Shown here piece after piece: positions 8,115 through 16,454 of a DNA stretch of 26,603 nucleotides. Both the position numbers and the translations under genes were made by a program. The DNA is taken from the NCBI GenBank assembly GCA_020024075.1, contig JAHHUJ010000003.1:1-26603 (forward strand), in the 5' to 3' direction. A model generated the notes under the pieces. It had not been told where the DNA came from. It did not search any database and saw nothing but the letters and a program-made list of their open reading frames with translations. Position 1 is the first letter of the stretch; every line of letters starts with the position of its first letter. The stretch is from Psychrobacter sp. (GTDB lineage: Bacteria > Pseudomonadota > Gammaproteobacteria > Pseudomonadales > Moraxellaceae).

Positions 8115-9330
8115 GATGCATCCTCCGAGCCGTTTGACGTTTGATGTTTGCTTGAGTGACAAAGTAGTCAAATAATGGCGCAAACAAGTTAGCAAATAAG
8201 ATCGCTAGCATAATACCTTCTGGGAAGGCTGGGTTGATGACGCGAATTAATACGGTCATGAAGCCAATTAAAATACCATAAGCCCAGCGGCCTTTATTGG
8301 TATGAGCAGCTGACACAGGGTCTGTTGCCATAAATACCGCACCAAAAGCAAAGCCACCTAATACTAAGTGCCAGTACCAAGGTAGGCTCATCATTAGGTT
8401 ATCGGTTGAGCCGATGGCGTTGAAGACCATTGAAGTGGCTACTAGACCGATCACACAACCTGCGATAATACGCCAAGAAGCGATACGAGTCCAAATCAGG
8501 ACAATCATACCTAATAAGATAGCTAGGGTAGAAACCTCACCGATACTGCCTTGCATATTACCTAAGAAAGCATCCATCCAAGTGATGGCTGAACCGTAAG
8601 CATCGACAAATTGATCAGGAGTTACGCCAATGGCCGCTAGACCTAAAGGAGTTGCCCCTGAGAAACCATCTACTGCGGTCCAAACCGTATCACCTGACAT
8701 ATAAGCAGGGTAGGCGAAGTATAAGAATGCACGACCTGATAGAGCAGGGTTTAAGAAGTTTTTACCAGTACCACCGAATACTTCTTTAGCAACGACAACA
8801 CCGAAGCTGATACCTAAAGCTACTTGCCATAATGGGATATCAGGCGGTAAACATAGGGCGAATAGTACAGAAGTTACGAAGAAGCCTTCGTTCACTTCAT
8901 GACCACGAACCACCGCAAAAATGATTTCCCAAGCGATACCTACCGCGAAAGTCACGATATAAATAGGCAAGAACTGCATGGCACCATAGACGAAAGCGGC
9001 CCAAATGCTATTTGGATCGTAGCCTACCATATTGGTAATCGCCGTACGCCAGCCTTCAGGCTCAAGACCTAGTTGCTGAATGGCAGTTAAGGCTTGGAAA
9101 CCAACGTTGTACATACCCCAGAACATAGCAGGGAAGGTACATAGCCATACCATAATCATGATGCGTTTTAAGTCAATACCATCACGAACGTGAGACGCTG
9201 AGTGAGTGGTGGTACCAGGCTGACGTAAGAATGTATCGAACATTTCGAACACAGCAAAGTATTTTTCATATTTACCGCCTTTAGTGAACTTAGGCTCTAA
9301 GCGGTCAAACATATTGTGTAGGAATTTCAT
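8098..9330 (-). CDS. nqrB: Na+-NQR subunit B (FMN and riboflavin, Na+ path)
   Basis: The largest membrane subunit of Na+-NQR, which carries one covalent FMN and takes part in quinone reduction and Na+ transfer. The 410-residue protein has about ten hydrophobic helices. The flavinylation motif is DGFSGATPLG with acceptor Thr227. HEVNEGFFVTSVLFALCLPP (144-163) and GGTGKNFLNPALSGRAFLYF (186-205) match the family. The ATG has GGAGG about nine bases upstream in the tail of nqrA, five bases after its stop codon. The 3' end overlaps nqrC in a different frame. Confidence 0.97.
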   Translation of the reverse strand: MKFLHNMFDRLEPKFTKGGKYEKYFAVFEMFDTFLRQPGTTTHSASHVRDGIDLKRIMIMVWLCTFPAMFWGMYNVGFQALTAIQQLGLEPEGWRTAITNMVGYDPNSIWAAFVYGAMQFLPIYIVTFAVGIAWEIIFAVVRGHEVNEGFFVTSVLFALCLPPDIPLWQVALGISFGVVVAKEVFGGTGKNFLNPALSGRAFLYFAYPAYMSGDTVWTAVDGFSGATPLGLAAIGVTPDQFVDAYGSAITWMDAFLGNMQGSIGEVSTLAILLGMIVLIWTRIASWRIIAGCVIGLVATSMVFNAIGSTDNLMMSLPWYWHLVLGGFAFGAVFMATDPVSAAHTNKGRWAYGILIGFMTVLIRVINPAFPEGIMLAILFANLFAPLFDYFVTQANIKRQTARRMHHVPAD

Positions 9331-9335
9331 CAGCG

Positions 9336-10700
9336 TTAGCCCTCCTGCTCGATGCGAGTTAAGTTATCACGCAAGATATCGCCGAACTCGTATTTACCTG
9401 GTGAAACGAAAGTACATAAAGCCAAATCTTCTTCATCAAGCTCTAAAGCACCAAGATCTACTGCTGAGATAATGTCTTCAACAATTAGTGCACGGAGTAA
9501 CTGGGTTGGCAAATAGTCTTGTGGCATAACCTCTTCAAACACACCGATTGGCACCATGGCACGAGGAGAGCCATTGCTTGATGTGGTGAAGTTGTACTTT
9601 TTACCCTTAAAGAACTGCGAGATATAGATAGGTAGTTTTGAGAAACGGTTAGCACCTAGACTAAAGAAGTGGAATGCTGGGCGCTCATAACCTTCTTCTA
9701 GGGCGCTTACTTGGTTATGGAAACGACCTAAATAAGCAGTACTGGTAATGGTTTTGCGACCTGAGAGTACCGAGCCGGAAATAATACGATTATCGCCAGA
9801 ATTTAATTGCCCTTGAGTTAACTCTGTTAGGTCGGCACCACGCTCAGTCATTACTAAATGTGGATTTTTCACACTAGGACCAGCCAAGCTGATTAAGCGG
9901 CGAGTATATAGACGACCTGTGGTAAATAGCTTACCAATAGCAATGACGTCTTGAAAACCTATGGTCCAAACGGTGACTTCACGGCTTACTGGGTGTAAGA
10001 AGTGAATGTGAGTGCCGGCATTACCTGCAGGATGTTTGCCAGTAAAGGCATGGTATTCAGTGCTATTACCCGCTGCAGTGTTAGCTACTTTAGGAAGGTT
10101 AGCATTGCCATGGTGACAAACATAAGTTTTTGGTGATAAGGTAGAAAGTACCGTAAGCCCGTCATCAAAGGCTTGCTGCTCTTGTTGGATCAGCAACATT
10201 GGGTCATATGCCAATGGATTGGTATCCATAGCAGTGACGAAAATGGCTTGTGGACGAGAGCCGATTTCTGGACTACGGCTGTATGGACGAGTACGGAAAG
10301 CGGTCCATTCACCAGATTTGATTAATTGCGCTTCGACAGCTTCAGAATCAAGCCCAGCCAGTTCATTGGAGGCATATTGCTGAAACGTAACCTCATTAGC
10401 ATCGGCGCCGGCATTGGGATCAATCTCAATAACCATGCTTTCGAATACTCGGCGTTCACCACGGTTAATGGCGACGACTTTACCTGAGGCAGGTGCAGTA
10501 TAAATCACCCCAACACGTTTTTTATCTTCAAAAACGGGTTGGCCTTTAGTGACTATATCACCTTCTTTAACGTTCATCGTAGGCTTCATACCGACATAGT
10601 CGTAGCCTATCAGTGCAACGTGCTTTGGAGAATGCTGGGTGATTTCACTGCTGGGAGCGCCAGCAATGGGCAAATCAAGCCCCTTTTTGATGGTAATCAT
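9336..10700 (-). CDS. nqrA: Na+-NQR subunit A
   Basis: A peripheral cytoplasmic subunit of Na+-NQR associated with ubiquinone interaction. From the ATG at 10700 it is 454 residues and begins with MITIKKGLDLPIAG, the diagnostic NqrA N-terminus. A lipoyl-like segment with VKEGDIVTKGQPVFEDKKR and the KVVAINRGERRVFESMVIE region follows. The open frame continues 120 bases upstream to another ATG, but those 40 residues do not resemble NqrA and are rejected. The ribosome-binding site is weak (GGAA-like), unlike the later nqr genes. This is the first gene of the operon. Confidence 0.96.
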   Translation of the reverse strand: MITIKKGLDLPIAGAPSSEITQHSPKHVALIGYDYVGMKPTMNVKEGDIVTKGQPVFEDKKRVGVIYTAPASGKVVAINRGERRVFESMVIEIDPNAGADANEVTFQQYASNELAGLDSEAVEAQLIKSGEWTAFRTRPYSRSPEIGSRPQAIFVTAMDTNPLAYDPMLLIQQEQQAFDDGLTVLSTLSPKTYVCHHGNANLPKVANTAAGNSTEYHAFTGKHPAGNAGTHIHFLHPVSREVTVWTIGFQDVIAIGKLFTTGRLYTRRLISLAGPSVKNPHLVMTERGADLTELTQGQLNSGDNRIISGSVLSGRKTITSTAYLGRFHNQVSALEEGYERPAFHFFSLGANRFSKLPIYISQFFKGKKYNFTTSSNGSPRAMVPIGVFEEVMPQDYLPTQLLRALIVEDIISAVDLGALELDEEDLALCTFVSPGKYEFGDILRDNLTRIEQEG

Positions 10701-11088
10701 AAGCGAACTTATTCCATAAGCGAAGAAATGCCAGACGTCCTGTCGGTAGTGAACAAGCCACGAACGGTATGGTGACCGTGAGAGACTCTTGCTGGGATAA
10801 GAGGGTTTAGCGCAGTACAATGAAAACGCACTTCAGACTGTAAACTCGTAAGATTTAGAATAAATGAGAACGAGTAGTGAGACCTGTGCTAATCTCTTAA
10901 CATAGAAGACAGTGGCGACTGGCTACCAAAATACATATACAATATAACCTAGGATTATACGTTAAATTACCCTAAAATTGCCAGTCTGTTTCTGAATTTA
11001 AGCCATTTTAGGCGACAAATGTAAATAAAATTTTATTTTAAACTGGCTACATTTATTTCAAAACCCTCATATAACCAAGGCTTTTTTT
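10701..11088. promoter_or_regulatory. nqrA / hisA divergent control region
   Basis: A 388-base gene-free region with nqr leaving to the left and hisA to the right. The best minus-strand -10 is TATAAT (10954-10959). A weak -35 CTGGCA (10979-10984) lies 19 bases away. Use of this promoter would give nqr a leader of about 250 bases, containing a small hairpin ACGGT/ACCGT (10764-10768 and 10775-10779). Nearer hisA is a perfect 16-bp A/T palindrome (11023-11038), flanked by AAATGTA (11017-11023) and TACATTT (11048-11054). No small gene was recognised. Confidence 0.45.
11023..11038. repeat. 16-bp perfect A/T palindrome upstream of hisA
   Basis: AAATAAAATTTTATTT is a perfect palindrome about 50 bases before the hisA ATG. 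It could be an operator or a curved-DNA element. In such AT-rich DNA, chance is also a fair explanation. Confidence 0.4.
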
Positions 11089-11877
11089 ATGCAACCTGAA
11101 GATAACACTAACTTAAACAAAGGTTTAGATAACCTAAACCAATCAACAGCGCCACTACTTATCCCTGCTATCGACTTAAAAGATGGCAAATGTGTTCGAT
11201 TAAAACAAGGTCGTATGGACGATGATACGGTTTTCTCTGATGATCCAGTTGCAATGGCGACACGCTGGGTCAATGAAGGGGCACGCCGTTTGCATTTAGT
11301 AGATCTTAATGGTGCCTTTGATGGGGTACCTGTGCATAAGAATGTGGTGATGAAGATCGCTAAGGCACATCCTAATCTACCAGTACAGCTTGGCGGTGGT
11401 GTACGCAGTTTACAGACCATTGAGCATTATCTGGCTGCTGGTCTGACTTATATCATTATTGGTACTAAGGCTGTTGAGAACCCAGAATTTGTGGAAGAAG
11501 CTTGTCGTGAGTTTGCGGGTCATATTATCGTCGGTATTGATGCCAAAGATGGTCTGGTAGCTACTCATGGTTGGGCCAATGTAACTGATATTAAGGCCAC
11601 TGATTTGGCGAAGCGTTTTGCTGATGCTGGGGTGTCGTCTATCGTGTATACCGATATTGCCCGTGACGGCATGATGCAAGGGGTAAACGTTGAGCAAACT
11701 GTGAATTTGGCGCGTGAGGGAGGCCTACCTGTTATCGCTTCAGGCGGTGTGACTGATATGAAAGACATCGAGTTGTTAAAGCCTTATGGTGACTGCCTAG
11801 AAGGGATTATCACTGGTCGTGCTATTTATGAAGGTACCCTAGATTTGGGTGAGGCACAGTCTTACTTAGATCAGTAA
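11089..11877 (+). CDS. hisA: ProFAR isomerase (histidine biosynthesis)
   Basis: HisA isomerises ProFAR to PRFAR, the fourth step of histidine synthesis, in the cytoplasm. The 262-residue TIM barrel begins at LLIPAIDLKDGKCVRLKQG (23-41), with catalytic Asp29. The second catalytic Asp is Asp151 (VGIDAKDGLVATHGW), and the TDIARDGM block (188-195) and phosphate-binding ASGGVTD and IITGRAIYEG segments follow. A 20-residue polar extension precedes the barrel. No in-frame alternative start lies nearer, so it seems real although the ribosome-binding site (AAGG) is weak. No other his gene is adjacent. It lies 39 bases before the channel gene and may share its transcript. Confidence 0.95.
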   Translation: MQPEDNTNLNKGLDNLNQSTAPLLIPAIDLKDGKCVRLKQGRMDDDTVFSDDPVAMATRWVNEGARRLHLVDLNGAFDGVPVHKNVVMKIAKAHPNLPVQLGGGVRSLQTIEHYLAAGLTYIIIGTKAVENPEFVEEACREFAGHIIVGIDAKDGLVATHGWANVTDIKATDLAKRFADAGVSSIVYTDIARDGMMQGVNVEQTVNLAREGGLPVIASGGVTDMKDIELLKPYGDCLEGIITGRAIYEGTLDLGEAQSYLDQ

Positions 11878-11916
11878 TTACAGCGACAACCAGATTAATA
11901 GCATTAAGGATAGCGA

Positions 11917-13581
11917 ATGGACGATCCCTCACTGAACCGACTCTCCTTGAGCGATGTTATAAGGCAAGGCTTGTTGGCATTGGCCATTGTGACGGTTATA
12001 AGCGTGCCTGCTCAGGCAACTCCAGAGGAGGAGCAAGCTACTGAGATGGCTTCTACTGGCGATGCAGGCTCTGAAGAAGACAGTACAGATGCCGATGAAG
12101 AGGCTAGCGATCAGACTGTCGAAGAAGAGAACAGTGATAGTGATATCGGAATAGACGTTGTTCCTGCCGCTGGCAATATTACCGAAAAAGACACCGTTAT
12201 TGAAACCAGTGCCAACCAAGTCGATGATGAAGATATCAAAAAACGCATCACCGGTATCTTCTCTGAGATTGAGGGCCTTAAAGCCATTAATGTGACTGTT
12301 AATGCAGGAGTGGTTAGCTTAACTGGCGAGGCGCCGAATGAGAAGAAAGCCTTACAAGCAATCAATCTTGCCAACCGTGTCAGCGATGTGGTGGCGGTAG
12401 AAGATCGAATTAACCGCACTTTGGATGTTCAAGATAATGTTACCCCAGTTATTACTGAGGTTAAGCAAAAAGTTCGTGATCTTATCAAAGCCTTGCCATT
12501 ACTATTAGTAGCCATTGTGGTGTTCGTAGTCGTAGTCTGGTTTGGGGCTTGGGTTAGCCGCCGTCAATCGCTGTGGAAACGAGTTGCCCCCAACCCTTTT
12601 GTGGCGGAGCTTCTGTCTCAGACCATCAAGTTTGTGTTTGTTATTATTGGCCTGATACTGGCGTTAAGCTTCCTAGGTGCTGAAGCCATTATCGGCACTT
12701 TGCTAGGCGGTGCTGGGGTCATTGGTATTGCGGTAGGTTTTGCGGTCAAAGATACTATTGAGAACTACATTGCCTCGTTAATGCTTAGCATACGCCAACC
12801 TTTTAGGGCTCGAGATTATGTGGATATTAATGGACAAGAAGGGGTCATTGTACGCCTCACTAGCCGGGCCACTATCTTGATGACGGTAGATGGTAACCAG
12901 CTACGCATTCCCAACTCAGAAGTGTTTAAAGCCACCATTGTCAACTTTACCAAAAACCCCGAACGCCGCTTTACCTTTAAGCTAGGGGTAGATGCCAATG
13001 ATGACCCCCTGGCCGCTATTAAGGTCGGATTGGATGCCCTCGATAAGCTGAATTTTATCCTCACTGACCCTGAAGCTGTGGCAATTGTCGATGAGGTAGG
13101 TGACTCAAATATCGTGTTAGAGTTTCAGGCATGGGTAAATCAAACCGATACCGACTTGTTTAAGGCACGAAGCATTGCGATACGCGAAGCGAAGCATGCT
13201 TTAGAAAATAATGGCTTTAGCTTACCAGAGCCCATTTATCGGATGCGCTTTAATGGTGACTTGGAAGAGGCTCTTAAAAACCTCAACAAAGTCTCTAAGG
13301 CAGGATCGGAGGGTGGTGTAGAAGCCACGATTAGTGCTGAAGCCACAGAAGAGCCTACGACCGTAACCGCTACTGAGCCCCAACAAAGTCAGAAAAATGT
13401 TGCGGATTCGCTACAAAAAGAGCAAGCGAAGCAGCGCGCTAGACAAATCTTGGGCAATAAAGAGGTCGATGAAGTACTAGATACCCGTCCTGATCCAAAG
13501 CTGATGCAAAAAGTCGAAGAAGAGATTATGGACAGCTCAGGGGAGGAGGACTTGCTCGATGCAAACAGTCCTCAAGAATAA
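11917..13581 (+). CDS. MscS-family channel with N-terminal BON domain
   Basis: A 554-residue membrane protein, probably a mechanosensitive channel that releases solutes on osmotic downshock. A signal peptide (about 15-34, ending AQA) is followed by an acidic low-complexity stretch (35-80). A BON domain follows (about 104-172, with VNAGVVSLTGEAPNEKKALQ as its core), placed in the periplasm by the signal. Membrane helices are at about 192-212 and 232-258. The MscS pore helix has the Gly/Ala pattern GTLLGGAGVIGIAVGFAVKD (260-279), and the beta domain follows (DYVDINGQEGVIVRLTSRAT, 300-319). The C-terminus is acidic and charged (about 460-554). AAGGA lies eight bases before the ATG. The pore and beta domain are clear; the BON assignment is good but not searched. 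Confidence 0.87.
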   Translation: MDDPSLNRLSLSDVIRQGLLALAIVTVISVPAQATPEEEQATEMASTGDAGSEEDSTDADEEASDQTVEEENSDSDIGIDVVPAAGNITEKDTVIETSANQVDDEDIKKRITGIFSEIEGLKAINVTVNAGVVSLTGEAPNEKKALQAINLANRVSDVVAVEDRINRTLDVQDNVTPVITEVKQKVRDLIKALPLLLVAIVVFVVVVWFGAWVSRRQSLWKRVAPNPFVAELLSQTIKFVFVIIGLILALSFLGAEAIIGTLLGGAGVIGIAVGFAVKDTIENYIASLMLSIRQPFRARDYVDINGQEGVIVRLTSRATILMTVDGNQLRIPNSEVFKATIVNFTKNPERRFTFKLGVDANDDPLAAIKVGLDALDKLNFILTDPEAVAIVDEVGDSNIVLEFQAWVNQTDTDLFKARSIAIREAKHALENNGFSLPEPIYRMRFNGDLEEALKNLNKVSKAGSEGGVEATISAEATEEPTTVTATEPQQSQKNVADSLQKEQAKQRARQILGNKEVDEVLDTRPDPKLMQKVEEEIMDSSGEEDLLDANSPQE

Positions 13582-13600
13582 AAACAGTCCTCAAGAATAA
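13563..13600. repeat. Perfect 19-bp tandem duplication at the mscS-like stop
   Basis: AAACAGTCCTCAAGAATAA occurs at 13563-13581 and again at 13582-13600 with no mismatch. A partial third copy (CAACAGTC) follows. The first copy encodes the last codons and the stop of the channel gene; the second lies in the spacer. Confidence 0.95.
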
Positions 13601-13699
13601 CAACAGTCTATGACTCTAACGACAACAGTGATTAACAATAAACACAGCTAATCTTTAATACTCAACTTAATAAGCATCCATCTAGACAAGGAGTCTATT

Positions 13700-14695
13700 A
13701 TGTCGTCTAAACAAAATATCCCTGAAACTCAATCTGCCATCATCATCACAGAATTTGGTGAGCCAGAAGTTTTACACTATCAAAGCGATGTGCTAGTGCC
13801 TGAGATGGGGGCTAACCAAGTACTGGTTAAACTGGCTTATGCGGGGATTAATCCTGTTGATTATAAGACTCGTCAAGGGCTAGGCTGGGGCGCTGAAAAT
13901 ATAAAAAAAACACAGTTTGCCAATAACCAGCCGGCCATTTTAGGCTTTGATATGGCTGGAGAGGTGGTGGTCAGTAGCGTTGATGACTTCCAAGTGGGTG
14001 ACCGAGTTGCGGCGCTAAATTTCAACGGTGGCTGCTACTCTGAGTATAATGTGGTCGATGCACAGCTACTAACCAAAGTACCCGACGCGGTAAGCCTAAA
14101 AGTGGCTGGTGCCATCCCTTGTGTCGGCACCACTGCCGTTCAGTTGATTGATTTTGCCGACATAAAAGCCGGCGAGCACGTGGTGATGAGCGCACCAGCA
14201 GGTGGTGTGGGTCATCTTGCCGTACAGCTACTAATGAATAAGGTTGATGAGCTAGGCATTAAGCTGACCTTGATTTGCTCGCCTGAGAAATACCAAAAGC
14301 TACAAGGTCTAATTGATAAAAGTAAGCTGGCAGGCTGGATTGATTACACCAAAGAGGCAGAATTCCCTGAATTAAATGCCGATGTTTTATTGGATTTGGT
14401 AGGTGGTGATGCCGGTGAAAAAGCGTTAACCGTAGTTAAATCGGGCGGGCGTGTGGTGGTATTGCCCTCGATTTGGGCGCAAAAGCTAAAAGAGGCGGGT
14501 GCTGATAAAAAGCTAGATGTCCAAGGGTTTATCGCCAAGCCTAACGCTGAAGATTTAGCTGAGGTATTGCAACAAATCGCAGCTGGTAAGCTGCAGCTAC
14601 AAATTCAAACCACGTATCCTTTGGCAGACACTGCTGATGCGCACAAAGCCTTAGAAAAAGGCGATAGCTTTGGCAAAATTGTGCTGGAGATATAA
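13700..14695 (+). CDS. Zinc-free MDR (quinone oxidoreductase-like) NADPH oxidoreductase
   Basis: A 331-residue medium-chain dehydrogenase/reductase of the quinone-oxidoreductase/enoyl-reductase branch, probably an NADPH-dependent reductase of quinones or activated double bonds. The GroES-like half carries YAGINPVDYKTRQG (47-60) and ILGFDMAGEVV (80-90). The Rossmann half has the nucleotide loop APAGGVGHLAVQLL (165-178). The Cys/His set for structural or catalytic zinc is absent, as expected for this branch. AAGGAG lies eight bases before the ATG. The gene stands alone on the plus strand and its stop codon is two bases from that of the convergent AlkB-like gene. The substrate cannot be told from sequence. 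Confidence 0.87.
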   Translation: MSSKQNIPETQSAIIITEFGEPEVLHYQSDVLVPEMGANQVLVKLAYAGINPVDYKTRQGLGWGAENIKKTQFANNQPAILGFDMAGEVVVSSVDDFQVGDRVAALNFNGGCYSEYNVVDAQLLTKVPDAVSLKVAGAIPCVGTTAVQLIDFADIKAGEHVVMSAPAGGVGHLAVQLLMNKVDELGIKLTLICSPEKYQKLQGLIDKSKLAGWIDYTKEAEFPELNADVLLDLVGGDAGEKALTVVKSGGRVVVLPSIWAQKLKEAGADKKLDVQGFIAKPNAEDLAEVLQQIAAGKLQLQIQTTYPLADTADAHKALEKGDSFGKIVLEI

Positions 14696-14697
14696 GT

Positions 14698-15321
14698 TTA
14701 CGGATACAGGGTGCGAAAGGTTAGGCTAATTCGACCTTGTTGCACTGACTTAGTTTTAGTGACCGTATGTTTCCAATATTGCTGAGTATCCCCTCGCATT
14801 ACAATAAGCTGACCGGACTCAAGGTGAAGCTCAACTTTGTGTTGAGCTTTTTTATGCTTTAACACAAATTTGCGGGTAGCACCTAAGGACAGCGAGGCGA
14901 TTATCGGTTGATGACCAAGTTCTGGCTCATCGTCAGCGTGGTAGCCCATACCGTCAGCTCCAGTGGGATAGTAGTTTAGCAAGCAACTATTAAAGCAGAC
15001 TTTTACCCCAATCTCAGCCAACTTATGCTCCACTAGTTGTTTCACGTGGAACACTGAGTGATGCCAAGGAGTGATGGTGCGGCTGTGTCCCGAATAGCTA
15101 TAAGCCAGTGAGGTATCAGTTTCACTATCACCCATCCACACAATCTGACGGGTGGTAATGTGGGTCTTGCCAAATAAAGTTACTTTATCAGACTGCCAAG
15201 GTAGTTCGGCTAATAGCTGCTGATATAAAGCATGGTCATCTACTAAGATGATGCCTAAGTCATTCACTATGCCATCAAAAGGCAGTAGGTTATCGGAGGA
15301 CTGTGGGGCAAACAAATCCAT
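14698..15321 (-). CDS. AlkB-like 2-oxoglutarate/Fe(II) dioxygenase
   Basis: A 207-residue dioxygenase of the AlkB family (ALKBH2/3-like branch), expected to remove alkyl lesions such as 1-methyladenine or 3-methylcytosine from nucleic acid by oxidation. Iron ligands are His128 and Asp130 (GYHADDEPELG) and His185 (WKHTVTK). The 2-oxoglutarate-binding Arg197 and Arg203 lie in GRISLTFR. LNYYPTGADGMGYHADDE and SLSLGATRKFVL are family blocks. I chose the ATG at 15321 because GGAG lies eight bases upstream. A GTG three codons earlier (15330) is possible, but the same GGAG would abut it. The gene runs convergently into the oxidoreductase with a two-base gap and no terminator between them. Confidence 0.93.
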   Translation of the reverse strand: MDLFAPQSSDNLLPFDGIVNDLGIILVDDHALYQQLLAELPWQSDKVTLFGKTHITTRQIVWMGDSETDTSLAYSYSGHSRTITPWHHSVFHVKQLVEHKLAEIGVKVCFNSCLLNYYPTGADGMGYHADDEPELGHQPIIASLSLGATRKFVLKHKKAQHKVELHLESGQLIVMRGDTQQYWKHTVTKTKSVQQGRISLTFRTLYP

Positions 15322-15345
15322 AGCGGTCACTCCATAATGTAGAGT

Positions 15346-15399
15346 CTAAGTATAGAAGCTTAAGCATAGAGCCTAATAAGCATAAAACCTAAGTATAGA
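15346..15399. repeat. Degenerate 14-15-bp tandem repeat array
   Basis: CTAAGTATAGA occurs exactly at 15346-15356 and 15389-15399. Between them are the variants CTTAAGCATAGAG (15359-15371) and an AATAAGCATAAAA copy near 15375-15387. This makes about four diverged units spaced 14-15 bases, upstream of the AlkB-like gene. Confidence 0.65.
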
Positions 15400-15460
15400 G
15401 TTGCCTTCCTGCTGTTTAACCAAGCTGTCTAATCAATAAGCCAATAAGCTTGATGATAAG

Positions 15461-16351
15461 CTACTTGATCCGTGATTGCTCAAAATTAGCAATGACTTCA
15501 GCACAAGCTTTGGGAGCTTCAAGAGGAAGAAGATGGCCATAGTCTGATAGAACAATTCTATTTTGGAGAGGCACCAGACCTTTCCAACTTTGGCGTACTT
15601 TATTGCTATTAAAGATAGAAGGCTTAGCCAATATCAAATAGTAAGGTACTTTTTTCTTATTAAGCTTTTTTAGGGCAGGTGTTATGTAAGGGGTACCAAA
15701 GTAGCTAGCCAGCTCTTGTTTGGGTTTGAATAACAAGCTAAAGCCGGGCTGTTCTTTTTCATTGGGTATCAAGCTGTTTTTAGCAAAAATCTTTAAATGA
15801 TCGTCGCTAATACGTTTGTAGGCTCGGTTTTGGCGTAAGCTTTGATAATAATTATCGACACTATCCCACTCTGCTTGTTTTTTTCGAGTACTTTTAAAAG
15901 GCTCTTGGGTTAGTAACACCAAGCGAGGAATACGGTTATACAGCAAAGTCTGCTTTTTGGTAAAGGTGACCGGATCAATGAGGTAGATGGCTGAAAACAA
16001 ATCTGGTCTTTTTGCTGCAGCCATTGCGGTGGCAGTGGCCCCTTGTGAGTGACCAACACCAATCACTGGGCCGGCTTGGGTCTGTTCCAAAAATTCAATC
16101 AATACATCCGCATCTTGTTCCCGAGTCATAACTTTATCGGTAGGTAAATCTGGCCAATAGCCACGCATCGCTAAGCTTATTACATTAAACTGCTGGCTAA
16201 GCTCATTGATTAAGGGTTGGTAAACCCCAGTAACAAAGCCATTGCCGCCATAAAAATGAAGCAACGGCTTTTGAGCTAGGTCAGAGTCCGAAAAATCATA
16301 GTATCGTGCTAGCTTGCCTGATAAAGTGATACTGTGTTCATATTGTTGCAT
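15461..16351 (-). CDS. Alpha/beta-fold hydrolase, substrate unknown
   Basis: A 296-residue soluble alpha/beta hydrolase with no signal peptide. An oxyanion-side HFYGGNGFVTGVYQPL segment (32-47) precedes the nucleophile elbow GVGHSQG with Ser102. Asp126 (YLIDPV) is a possible acid, and the catalytic His is His273 in DYGHLLPLE. It resembles the esterase or haloperoxidase-like class, but I cannot name a substrate. The ATG has AAGGA about ten bases upstream. It follows the outer-membrane efflux gene by 103 bases on the same strand and could be read from that transcript, though nothing ties it functionally to the pump. Confidence 0.82.
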   Translation of the reverse strand: MQQYEHSITLSGKLARYYDFSDSDLAQKPLLHFYGGNGFVTGVYQPLINELSQQFNVISLAMRGYWPDLPTDKVMTREQDADVLIEFLEQTQAGPVIGVGHSQGATATAMAAAKRPDLFSAIYLIDPVTFTKKQTLLYNRIPRLVLLTQEPFKSTRKKQAEWDSVDNYYQSLRQNRAYKRISDDHLKIFAKNSLIPNEKEQPGFSLLFKPKQELASYFGTPYITPALKKLNKKKVPYYLILAKPSIFNSNKVRQSWKGLVPLQNRIVLSDYGHLLPLEAPKACAEVIANFEQSRIK

Positions 16352-16454
16352 TTATTGTTAATCCTTAACACGAAGTGATTCCAATAGTTTATCCCTAACA
16401 GTATTTAAATCCTAGCGGCTTATTATGCACAATGAGGCATCAAATTGTGGTTTA

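Noticed and set aside
10701..10820. N-terminal extension of nqrA to an upstream ATG
   Set aside because: The family start MITIKKGLDLPI lies at 10700, and the 40 extra residues look like translated leader.
15461..16351. Functional link of the alpha/beta hydrolase to the acyltransferase through the shared GHSQG pentapeptide
   Set aside because: The motif is a generic nucleophile elbow; the rest of the two proteins belongs to different families.
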